A stretch of DNA of 64,000 bases from Rebecca billardiae RCC1528 (Eukaryota; Haptophyta): positions 62,001 through 126,000 of the forward strand of contig OZ251251.1 of NCBI GenBank assembly GCA_965240325.2, read 5' to 3'. The notes beneath the pieces are model-generated. The model worked only from the letters and a program-made list of their open reading frames with translations. It was not told the DNA's origin and made no database searches. The position numbers and the translations under genes were made by a program. Positions 29,967 through 39,637 of this stretch are shown here, in pieces. Position 1 is the first letter of the stretch; every line of letters starts with the position of its first letter.

Positions 29967-30440
29967 CTAAGAATAAGAGACGCACACAGCTCAGGCAGGC
30001 GAGATTGACGCCCGCCAACTGTACGGCTCTGCTGAACGTGTAGAGTCGTATCTTACTACTTGTACAGTGCACAGCAGGTCGTGCGACGGCACGGCGGCGG
30101 TGTGCGCGCGGAACCCACGCGCACAGCTGATGCTCAATGGCAATGCGCGCGTCATCCGACCTTCTGGCCCTCTCCATTATCATGAGTGCCCGCCTATACC
30201 ACGCCACTCTGTAAATCGCAGCGCAAGCTCGAGCGGCTGCTCCAGCCCCGCCGTGCTGCCACAAGCTGGCTGCATGCGCGGCCCGGGTGGCACGGGCTGA
30301 TGGCAGCTGCCTGCTCAGTGGCTGGTGCATGGGTGCGACGCCTCACTGACCATGTCCGAAGAGAGCAGCGGCGAGCACTCGCACACGCAGCACTCGCAAG
30401 ACTGCAGCGTGAGCACCGCACCCGCCACGGGGCCGGCCTC

Positions 30441-31865
30441 TCAGCGCAGCCCACCGCGCAGGGGCGGCAGCTGCGCCACGCGCTGCGGCGTCGGCTGCTC
30501 TCCGCCATCGATGCCCACGCCCAGGCCGAGCGCGCCCGAATGTCGGCCGCACGCGTGCACGCCGCCGTCCGCTGTGACACAGAGGGCGTAGGCTTGACCC
30601 AGTGAGCAGTCGAGCACGCGGGCATGCGCGAGGCCCTCCACCCGCGTGGGCAGCGCGCGATCCATGCTGTCCCCCAGCCCCAGCTGGCCACAGTGATTGT
30701 CCCCAAACGTGTGCACGCTGCCGTCCGCACACACCACTGCGCTGCTGTGACAGCCCGCGCTGGCGCGCACGGCACGCATGCCGCCCAATGCCTCGATGCG
30801 AGTGGGCACGACGCGTTGGGCCACGTCACCGTGGCCGAGCGCGCCACAATCGGCGTCTCCGAAGGAGTGCACGCCGCCCGCCACGTCCACCACCAGGCTG
30901 TGCGACCAGCCCGCGCTCACGTGCACGGCGCGCACGCCCAATAGCGCCTCAATGCGCCTCGGCGTGTGCCGATCCTGCTCGTCACCGTGGCCGAGCTGGC
31001 CGGAGCGGAGGTCCCCACAAGAGTAGACTGCGCCACAAGCCGAGAGCAGCAGCGTGTGCCCACAGCCCGCGGCCACGCCGCCCACGCGCACGCCGTCCAG
31101 CGCCTCGATGCGCGTTGGCTCCAGCCGGTGCTCCGTATCGCCGTGGCCGAGCTGGCCGTAGCCGTTGTCACCCCAGCTGTACGCAGCGCCGGCAGCCGTC
31201 AGCGCGAGGCTGTGATGGTAACCAGCAGCAATGCTGAGGACGAGCTCCGCGCCGAGCGCCGCCACCTGCACGAACGCCCGTCGCTCAGCCTTGTCGCCCA
31301 CGCCCAGCTGGCCGTAGGCATTGCCTCCGCACGCGTACACGGCGCCCGCCTCGCTCAGCGCGAGCAGGTGGCGCCTACCCGCCGCAACCGCGCGCACGCG
31401 CAACGCCTCCAGCGAGCCCACGCGCGTCGGAACGAGCACGGGCGCCTGCTTGCTGAGCTCGGGATGGCCCAGCGGTGCGCCGCATGTGTGCACGCCGCCG
31501 GCACCGTCAACAAAGGCGGAACATTTCCTCCCGAAAGCTGGGCTGGCGGACGCGACGTGCGCGTGCGCGTGCGCGCGTTCCAGTATGCGCTCACGCGCGA
31601 ACAGCTCCTCCACCCACGTGGACACGCCCGCGGGAAGGGCCGCCGGCAGCGCGGCCTCGTGCCCGCGCGCGCGCGCGCGCTCGCGCAGCGCGTGCTCGAG
31701 CGGCGCGCCGCGGAAGAGGCGAGCGGCGGCGTTGGCGGCGGCGAGGTCAAGCACGTCATCGAGCTGGGCGAGAATGCGCGTTATCAGCTCGGGCGGCACG
31801 CCGGTCAGCCGCACGGTCGTCGCTTCCGAGCGCGCATGGGTAGGCGCGCGCGTCGTCGGTGCCAT
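30441..31865 (-). CDS. F-box/RCC1 propeller protein, array copy 5
   Basis: A 474-residue intronless gene starting at the ATG at 31865 (MAPTTRAPTHARSEATT). Its F-box is a variant, VPPELITRILAQLDDVLDL, and the linker has STWVEELFARERILERAHA. Tips in blades 2-6 are GNAY, DNGY, DLRS, DADC and DNHC. Blade 4 (DLRSGQLG) is unlike any other copy. Blade 1 carries SKQAPVLVPT where most have SMETAVLVPT. The 3' flank at 29967-30440 is the ordinary spacer interrupted by the Mutator-like element. Confidence 0.88.
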   Translation of the reverse strand: MAPTTRAPTHARSEATTVRLTGVPPELITRILAQLDDVLDLAAANAAARLFRGAPLEHALRERARARGHEAALPAALPAGVSTWVEELFARERILERAHAHAHVASASPAFGRKCSAFVDGAGGVHTCGAPLGHPELSKQAPVLVPTRVGSLEALRVRAVAAGRRHLLALSEAGAVYACGGNAYGQLGVGDKAERRAFVQVAALGAELVLSIAAGYHHSLALTAAGAAYSWGDNGYGQLGHGDTEHRLEPTRIEALDGVRVGGVAAGCGHTLLLSACGAVYSCGDLRSGQLGHGDEQDRHTPRRIEALLGVRAVHVSAGWSHSLVVDVAGGVHSFGDADCGALGHGDVAQRVVPTRIEALGGMRAVRASAGCHSSAVVCADGSVHTFGDNHCGQLGLGDSMDRALPTRVEGLAHARVLDCSLGQAYALCVTADGGVHACGRHSGALGLGVGIDGGEQPTPQRVAQLPPLRGGLR

Positions 31866-32362
31866 AATCCATATGCTTGTTGCCCACGCCCGTCGAGTCG
31901 CTCGACGAGTCGACGACGACGACGGTTGGCGGCCGGCTACCCGTACGACTGCTCTGTACGTGTAGAGTCGTTACTCCGTCGTATATATATCTTACTACTT
32001 GTACAATGCATAGCATCAGGTGCGACAGCACGGCGGCGGTGTGCGCGCAGAACCCACGCGCGCAGCTGATGCTCAATGGCGATGCGCGCATCATCTCCAT
32101 CTCACTCCCGATGATGAGTGCCCGCCTACCACGCCACGCGCAGCGCGAGCTCGAGCGGCTGCTCCAGCCCCGCTCTGCTGCCACAAGCTGGCTGCATGCG
32201 CGGCCCGGGTGGCACGGGCTGATGGCAGCTGCCTGCTCAGTGGCTGGTGCATGGGTGCGACGCCTCACTGACCATGTCCGAAGAGAGCAGCGGCGAGCAC
32301 TCGCACACGCAGCACTCGCAAGACTGCAGCGTGAGCACCGCACCCGCCACGGGGCCGGTCGC

Positions 32363-33787
32363 TCAGCGCAGCCCACAGCGCAGGGGCGGCAGCTGCACCA
32401 CGCGCTGCGGTGTTGGCTGCAGGCCGCCATCGTAGCCCACGCCCAGGCCGAGCGCGCCCGAATGTACGCCGGATGCGTGCACGCAGCCGTCCACGGTGAC
32501 GTAGAGGGCGTGCGCTTGACCCAGTGAGCAGTCGAGCACGCGCGCGTGCGCGAGGCCCGCCACCCGCTCGGGCAGCGTGCGATCCAATGTGTCCCCCAGC
32601 CCCAGCTGGCCGTAGCTGTTGTACCCAAACGTGTGCACACTGCCGTCAGCGCACACCACAGCGCTGGTGCAAGAGCCCGCGCTGGCGCGCACGACATGCA
32701 TGCCGCCCAGTGTTTCGATGCGCGTGGGCACCAGCCGAGCGGTCAGGCCACCGTGGCCGAGCGCGCCGCCGGAACCAACCCCGAAGGAGTGCACGCCGCC
32801 CGCTGCGTCCACCACCAGGCTGTGCAAAAAGCCCGCGCTCACGTGCACAGCGCGCATACCAGCTAGCGCCTCGATGCGAGTCGGCGTGCGCTGCCGCTGC
32901 GCGTTACCGTGGCCAAGACGACCGTGCAAGCCTTCGCCGCACGAGTACACGGCGCCGCACGCCGAGAGCAGCAGCGTGTGGAGGCTGCCCGCGGCCACGC
33001 CGCCCACGCGCACGCCGTCCAGCGCCTCGATGCGCGTCGGCTCCAGCCGGTGCGCCGTGTCGCCGTGGCCGAGCTGGCCTTCGCTGTTGCCGCCCCAACT
33101 GTACGCAGCGCCAGCGGTCGTGAGCGCGAGGCTGTGGTAAGCCCCAGCGCGTATGCTGACGACGAGGTCCACGCCCAGCGCCGCCACCTGCACGAACGCC
33201 CGTCGCTCAGCCTTGTCGCCCACGCCCAGCTGGCCGTAGCCGTTGCGGCCACACGCGTACACGGCGCCCGCCTCGCTCAGCGCGAGCAGGTGGTACCCAC
33301 CCGCCGCAACGGCCCGCACGCGCACCGCCGCCAGCGAGCCCACGTACGTCGGCACGAGCACGGCCGTCTCCACGCGGAGCTCGGGATGGCCCAACGGTGC
33401 GCCGCACGTGTGCACGCCGCCGTCCGCGTCAACAAATGCGGAAAGTCTCATCTCGGCGTTTGGGCTGGCGGACGCGACGTGCGCGTGCGCGTGCGCGAGC
33501 TCGAGCAGGCGCTCGCGCGCGAACAGCTCCTCCGCCCACGTGGACACGCCCGCGGGAAGGGCTGCCGGCAGCGCGGCCTCGTGCCCGCGCGCGCGCGCTC
33601 GCTCGCGCAGCGCGTGCTCGAGCGGCGCGCCGCGGAAGAGGCGCGCGGCGGCGTTGGCGGCGGCGAGGTCGCGCACGTCATCGATGTGGACGAAGATGCG
33701 CGCGACAAGCTCGGGCGGCACGTCGGTCAGCTGCACGGTCGCCGCTGCCGAGCGCGCCTGGGGACGCGAGCGCGTCGTCGGTGCCAT
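32363..33787 (-). CDS. F-box/RCC1 propeller protein, array copy 6 (mosaic of copies 4 and 7)
   Basis: A 474-residue intronless gene starting at the ATG at 33787 (MAPTTRSRPQ). From the start to blade 5 it is nearly identical to copy 4, including the ELVARIFVHIDD F-box and tips RNGY, GNSE, EGLH and VGSG. After GGALGHG it switches to GLTARLVPTRIETLGG and ends DGGLQPTPQRVVQLPP, both otherwise found only in copy 7. The switch lies near 32755. Blade 7 has ASGVHSG for ACGxHSG. This is the clearest recombination mosaic in the window. Confidence 0.88.
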   Translation of the reverse strand: MAPTTRSRPQARSAAATVQLTDVPPELVARIFVHIDDVRDLAAANAAARLFRGAPLEHALRERARARGHEAALPAALPAGVSTWAEELFARERLLELAHAHAHVASASPNAEMRLSAFVDADGGVHTCGAPLGHPELRVETAVLVPTYVGSLAAVRVRAVAAGGYHLLALSEAGAVYACGRNGYGQLGVGDKAERRAFVQVAALGVDLVVSIRAGAYHSLALTTAGAAYSWGGNSEGQLGHGDTAHRLEPTRIEALDGVRVGGVAAGSLHTLLLSACGAVYSCGEGLHGRLGHGNAQRQRTPTRIEALAGMRAVHVSAGFLHSLVVDAAGGVHSFGVGSGGALGHGGLTARLVPTRIETLGGMHVVRASAGSCTSAVVCADGSVHTFGYNSYGQLGLGDTLDRTLPERVAGLAHARVLDCSLGQAHALYVTVDGCVHASGVHSGALGLGVGYDGGLQPTPQRVVQLPPLRCGLR

Positions 33788-34297
33788 GCTGTTTGCCCAC
33801 GTTGGCCGAGTCGCTCGACGACGACGACGGTTGGCGGCTGTTTGCCAGACGCAGGCAGGACGACAGTACAGTCATACAGTACGGCTCTGCTGAACGTGTA
33901 GAGTCGTATCTTACTACTTGTACAGTGCACAGCATCAGGTCGTGCGACAGCACGGCGGCGGTGTGCGCGCGGAACCCACGCGCGCAGCTGGTGCTCAATG
34001 GTAATGCGCGCGTCATCCGACCTTCTCCCTCTCCATTATCATAAGTGCCCGCCTACCACGCCACTCTGTAAATCGCAGCGCAAGCTCGAGCGGCTGCTCC
34101 AGCCCCGCCGTGCTGCCACAAGCTGGCTGCATGCGCGGCCCGGGTGGCACGGGCTGATGGCAGCTGCCTGCTCAGTGGCTGGTGCATGGGTGCGACGCCT
34201 CACTGACCGTGTCCGAAGAGAGCAGCGGCGAGCACTCGCACACGCAGCACTCGCAAGACTGCAGCGTGAGCACCGCACCCGCCACGGGGCCGGTCGC

Positions 34298-35716
34298 TCA
34301 GCGCAGCCCACAGCGCAGGGGCGGCAGCTGCACCACGCGCTGCGGTGTTGGCTGCAGGCCGCCATCGTAGCCCACGCCCAGGCCGAGCGCTGCCGAATGT
34401 GCGCCGCACGCGTGCACGCCGCCGTCCGCTGTGACGTAGAGGGCGTGGGTGTCGCCAAGTGAGCAGTCGACCACGTGTGCATGCGCCAGGCCCTCCACCC
34501 GCTCGGGCAGCAGGCGATCCATTCGGTCCCCCAGCCCCAGCTGGCCAAAGCTGTTAGACCCAAACGTGTGCACGCTGCCGTCAGCGCACACCACAGCGCT
34601 GGTGCAAGAGCCCGCGCTGGCGCGCACGACACGCATGCCGCCCAGTGTTTCGATGCGCGTGGGCACCAGCCGAGCGGTCAGGCCACCGTGGCCGAGCGCG
34701 CCACCGCGACCGCGTCCGAAGGAGTGCACGCCGCCCGCTGCGTCCACCACCAGGCTGTGCTCGTCGCCCGCGCTCACGTGCACGGCGCGCACGCCAGCGA
34801 GCGCCTCGATGCGCCGCGGCGTGCGCTGATCCTGCTCGTCAGCGTGGCCAAGGCAGCCGCCAAAGGCATTCCCACACGAGAACACGGCGCCGCACGCCGA
34901 GAGCAGCAGCGTGTGCCCACAGCCCGTGGCCACGCCGCCCACGCGCACGCCGTCCAGCGCCTCGATGCGCGTCGGCTCCCACCGGTCCTCCGTGTCGCCG
35001 TGGCCGAGCTGGCCGTAGCCGTTGTGGCCCCAGCTGTACGCCGCACCGGCAGCCGCCAGCGCGAGGCTGTTATGGAAACCGGCAGCGATGCTGAGGACGA
35101 GCTCCGCACCCAGCGCCGCCACCTGCACGAACGCCCGTCGCTCAGCCTTGTCGCCCACGCCCAGCTGACCGCAGTCGTTGCGGCCACACGCGTACACGGC
35201 GCCTGCCTCGCTCAGCGCGAGCAGGTGATTGTAGCCGGCCGCCACTGCACGCACGCGCACTGCCGCCAGCGAGCCCACGCGCGTCGGCACGAGCACGCGC
35301 GTCTCCATGCTGAGCTCGGGATGGCCCAGCGGTGCGCCGCATGTGTGCACGCCGCCGGCACCGTCAACAAACGCGGAGAAGCCCATGCCTATGGTTGGGC
35401 TGGCAGACGCGACGTGCGCGTGCGCGTGCGCGAGATCAGAGATGCGCTCGCGCGCGAACAGCTCCTCCGCCCACGTGGACACGCCCGCGGGCAGGGCCGC
35501 CGGCAGCGCGGCCTCGTGCCCGCGCGCACACGCGCGCTCGCGCAGCGCGTGCTCGAGCGGCGCGGCGCGGAAGAGGCGAGCGGCGGCGTTGGCAGCGGCG
35601 AGGTCGCGCACGTCATCGAGGTGGACGAGGATGCGCGCGATCAGCTCGGGCGGCAGGGCGGTCAGCCGCACCGCCGCCGCTGCCGAGCGCGCCTTGGTAC
35701 GCGTCGTCGGCGCCAT
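34298..35716 (-). CDS. F-box/RCC1 propeller protein, array copy 7 (innermost of the minus arm)
   Basis: A 472-residue intronless gene starting at the ATG at 35716; the N-terminus MAPTTRTKAR is two residues shorter than usual. The F-box is LPPELIARILVHLDDVRDL, and ARLFRAAPLEHALRERACA follows. Tips in blades 2-6 are RNDC, HNGY, NAFG, RGRG and SNSF; blade 4 reads GCLGHADEQ. Its C-terminal third was the source or recipient of the segment shared with copy 6. The upstream sequence beyond about 35745 is unlike the other spacers and lacks the GTAC cluster and hairpin, marking the edge of the minus arm. Confidence 0.88.
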   Translation of the reverse strand: MAPTTRTKARSAAAAVRLTALPPELIARILVHLDDVRDLAAANAAARLFRAAPLEHALRERACARGHEAALPAALPAGVSTWAEELFARERISDLAHAHAHVASASPTIGMGFSAFVDGAGGVHTCGAPLGHPELSMETRVLVPTRVGSLAAVRVRAVAAGYNHLLALSEAGAVYACGRNDCGQLGVGDKAERRAFVQVAALGAELVLSIAAGFHNSLALAAAGAAYSWGHNGYGQLGHGDTEDRWEPTRIEALDGVRVGGVATGCGHTLLLSACGAVFSCGNAFGGCLGHADEQDQRTPRRIEALAGVRAVHVSAGDEHSLVVDAAGGVHSFGRGRGGALGHGGLTARLVPTRIETLGGMRVVRASAGSCTSAVVCADGSVHTFGSNSFGQLGLGDRMDRLLPERVEGLAHAHVVDCSLGDTHALYVTADGGVHACGAHSAALGLGVGYDGGLQPTPQRVVQLPPLRCGLR

Positions 35717-37267
35717 GCTGAACGACGCGACGGTTGGCCGCCGCCAAGCGATGGTCAAAACTCAAAAGAGCTGCTGAATTTATTCCGCCACGAAATCGCT
35801 GCGGCTGGCGCGCTCTGATTCTTAGTAGCTAGTAAACTGCGTCGTACATCGCCCGTCATCGGGGCTGCGTGGAATTTGAGGGCGGCTCCAGCCACAGTCA
35901 GGGACGTCCACTGACCCTATGGGGGGGGTGCATTTAGACGAACCCCTGGGAGCCAGGGAGCGATGAGGGTACCAATCGAAAGATCTCCGGGGCGGCGGAC
36001 GAAGCCGCAGGTTCAAAACCGAAGCCGCAGACGATTTCGTATGTTTCTTTGTCCTTGAACGCGTCGTCACAGCCGAACACGGAGGACTCCATCGTGCTGA
36101 ACTTTTTTTTGGCCTCCCGGACCGGTCTCCACTCTCCCGCACGATGGAGTTCCGCGGAGCGGGCGAGGAGATGAGACGTCTTGGGAGGCCTTGATCCGGG
36201 CGCATCCGCTGGTTGGCCGCGGCACCCTGTCGCGCTCGCGCCTCGGGTGCACCTTCGTGCACTGAGAGTCACCGATGGGCGAGAAGCTGCTCGTCGACTC
36301 GAGCAAGCTGCGCGCTGTCCGCGTCGAGCTGCTCGCGCCGGCGGCCACACCTCGCGGCGGTGCGGGCGTGCGCATGAGCTTGTCGGCTTCTAGCTGCTCG
36401 CGCCCCGGGCCGCGCCGTCAGCTCGTGGTGCCACGGGTATGCGCACGAGCTCGTGCTTGGCTGCAGCTCCTCAGAAACCTGCCACAGCTGGCTGGCTCAG
36501 AGCTTGTTCGCGAGTGCTGAGGTGCGGCGTGGCCTGCGCGGTGCGCCGCAGCGGTCAATGCGTTGCTCGATCCTGCACTGCGCTACGTCTTGACTCGCGA
36601 GGGAGGCGCCGATATCGGGGCTGTGTGTAATGCGTCATGGCCGCCCGGCGCAGAGCCGACGCCGCACGACGCAGCCCTCAGCCAACACCAGCGAACACGG
36701 TCTGCTATGCGAATATTCTGGCGAGTTGGGGCCTTATTGAGGCGTATTTGGTCCTTCGATCGGCTGGGGGGAGCCCCCCCCCAGACCCCCCCAGAGAGTC
36801 TGAATGCACCCCTGCTGGACGTCCCGGACAGTGACCGGAGCCGGGCCGGTCGATGTGCGGCGTGTGGCACCAGTGGCAGTGAGCGGCCGCGCCTGATGTG
36901 GTACCGGGCTGCACGGCGCGCGGGGCCGCGCGAACCGGCGCCCTGCCGCGCCCGCCGGGCGCCCGCGCCGCAGCGAGTCCGGCGGACCGTCACGGCCTGG
37001 GCCCGCTGCACCGTCACCGGCACGCGGGCCGAGCATGCGCTGACGACCGTGCGGCGCCAGCCGCGCGGCGACGGGCGGCCATGGGCGAGCCGCCCTTTCC
37101 GACCGTGCCGCGAGACTCGCGGCGCAACGCAGCTGCATGCCGCCGCCATGCGCCTAATGCCGGGCGCAGGCGGGGTGGTGCCCTGCTGTGCTGAGCTAGG
37201 TGGCGGTGCTGCGTACTCGTGCGGTCGCAGCGTCAGCCCCCGCCCTTCGTAAGCGTCCGTGCCCCCG
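35717..37267. other. Intergenic region between array and island, no gene recognised
   Basis: ORFs here are short and of Arg/Pro/Ala composition with no family resemblance. There are two homopolymer-like runs (GGGGGGGG near 35920; CCCCCCCCC near 36775). A stretch at about 35885-35945 resembles the inverse of about 36795-36850, so a degraded element could span the region. No tRNA-like or promoter motif was recognised with confidence. Confidence 0.5.
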
Positions 37268-39594
37268 CTACGGCCGCAGCGCCGCCCCGGCCCCCTTGAG
37301 CACCTTGTCCAGCAGCGAGCCCTCGGTGGCGAGCGCGGAGGCGGCGGCGCCGCCGGGCGCGCGCGGCGTGCTGAGCAGCCCGGCGCCGCCACCGGGCGCG
37401 GGTGTGCCCGCGGCGCTGTCGGGCCTGGCGCCGCCCGCCGCGGCGCCACTGCCCTCGCGCGCGGGCATGGAGGACGACGTGAAGACATACGACTTGGAGC
37501 AGGAGGTGCCGCCGCCGCCGCTGCAGGGCCGAGAGGAGAGGGGGTCGGCGGCGCATGCGCGCGCGCGCGCGCGCGCATGCGCAGAGTGGCGCGGGGTGCG
37601 CGTGAGCGCGCGGCGACGGATGGGGTGCGCGTGCGGGCGTGCGCGGCGCGTGCGCGCGGCGGCCCAGGGTGTAGGGGCACGTGCGGGCGCGCGGCGTCGC
37701 GCGCGCGGCGCGCGCGCGCACCCGCCGAGCCGGCCGGACTTCTCCGCGTGCTGCAGCCGGCTGAGGAAGCCGACGCCGCCGAAGAAGCCGGCAGCATGGC
37801 TGCCGCCCACCGCAGCATGGCCGCCGCCGGCGAGCGAGCCCTGCCGGCTGAGCGAAGTTGGCGCGACGAGGGAGGGCTGGCGCGAGAGGGTCGAGGGGAG
37901 CGCCGTCGGCCGGAACGCGTCCGCGCCGCCGCCGCGAGCGCCGCCGCCCTCCGCCCCGCCCAGCGAGGCGCTGCCGTCCGAGCACGCCGTGCGCGCGCGC
38001 TTGAGGCCCGCGTGCGGCGGCGCGCCGAACGCGCCGCGCGTGCCCTCGGTGTCGGCGAGCGACTCGAGGCTGCGGCGCGCGGCGCGAAGCGAGCGTGGGC
38101 GAGGCGCGCGGGTCAGCGCGAGTGCGCGGGCGCCGCCGCGGCACGGGCTGCCCTCTTCCCCGACGCCAGCGCGCGGCGCGGGTCGGCGCGCGGCGCGCGC
38201 GGGTGCGCGCACAGCTGCTGCGAGCTCTCGTCCCCCTTGCCGAGCGTTTCGAGCAGCGCGGCGTCGAGCGACGCGCCCGCGTCGGCCGCGCGCAGGCTGC
38301 GGCTGCGCCGCTGCCGCCACACGGCCGGCTTGGGCGCGGCGCGCCGCCCGTCCACACGACACACCTCCTCCGAGCGCGCCGCCGCCTCCGCCTCCGCCTC
38401 CGCCGCCTCCTCCTCGCAGTCGGAGAGCGCGAGCGTCGGGCGCGCCGCGTCGCACTGCGGCGCGGGCGGGCGCGCGGGCGGGCACGCGCGCGCGCGCGCA
38501 GCCGCCGGGGGCGTGAGCGCACAGCCGCGCGCGCGAAGGGCACGGTGCGCGCGTGCACACAGCTTGGATGGCCGCACACCGCACCATTCTGTACTCGGCA
38601 GCCACCTCCTCCGCCGCCTCCTCTGCCTCCGCCTCTGCCTCCGCCGCGGGCTGCGCGGCCGCGTCGTCGGCGTCGGCGTTGCCATCCGTCGGCTCCGCGC
38701 CCTCGCCGCGCCGCCGCTTGCGCCGCGCGCCGGTGGCAAACCCGCCGCCCTCCGCCTCCGCCTCCGCCTCCGCCTCCGCCTCCGCCTCGGTCGGAGGCGT
38801 CGGGCCGCCCTGCTGCGCCCCCGCCTCCTCCGACGAGTCGCTCAGCCGCGCGCCGCGGCGCAGCCGCGCGTGCCGCCGCGCGCCCGCGCCGCCCGCCTCG
38901 TCGCGCGCGTCGAGCGCCGCCTCCGCCGCGGCGCGCGCGCCCAGCGCCAAGCAGCCCTCCGCCTCCCCCGGACTTTCCGCCTCCCCCGGACTTTCCGGCT
39001 CGGCGGACGCGTCGGCGCTGCCGCCGGGCGCGCGCGGCGACTCGGACGCGTCCGGCGCGATGAAGCCCTCCAGGTCCGAGCCGCCGGCGTCCTCCTCCGC
39101 CTCGGAGTCCGGCTCCGCCCCGGACTCCTCCGCCCCGGACTCCTCGGTCTCGTCCGCCTCGGCACACACCAGCCCGCCGGCCGGCGCGCGGCGACGCTTG
39201 GCGGCGCGCGGCGCGCCGGCGGGCTGCGGCGCGTCGGCGGCGGCCGCGCCCGCCTCCGCGCGCCGCTTGGCGCCGTACGTGCGCACGGGCGGCGGCGGCT
39301 TGGGCGGCGGCGCACCGTCGTCCGCGCCCGCCGCGCCCGCGCCTGCCTCTGGCCCCGGCTGCTGCGGCTGCTGCGGCTGCTGCGGCTGCGGCTGCGGCTG
39401 CGGCTGCTGCTGCGGCTGCGGCTGCGGCTGCGGCTGCGGCTGCGGCTGCGGCTCCGTCAGCTCAGCTTCGGGCGCCAGCAGCGGCATCGACTCGCCGAGC
39501 TCGAGGCCGAGCGACTGCGACATCGAGCCCAGCCCGAGCCCGAGCCCGAGCCCCAGCCCCGCGTCATCGCCGCCGGGGGTGCCGTCCTCGACTC

Positions 39595-39637
<43 letters not shown>

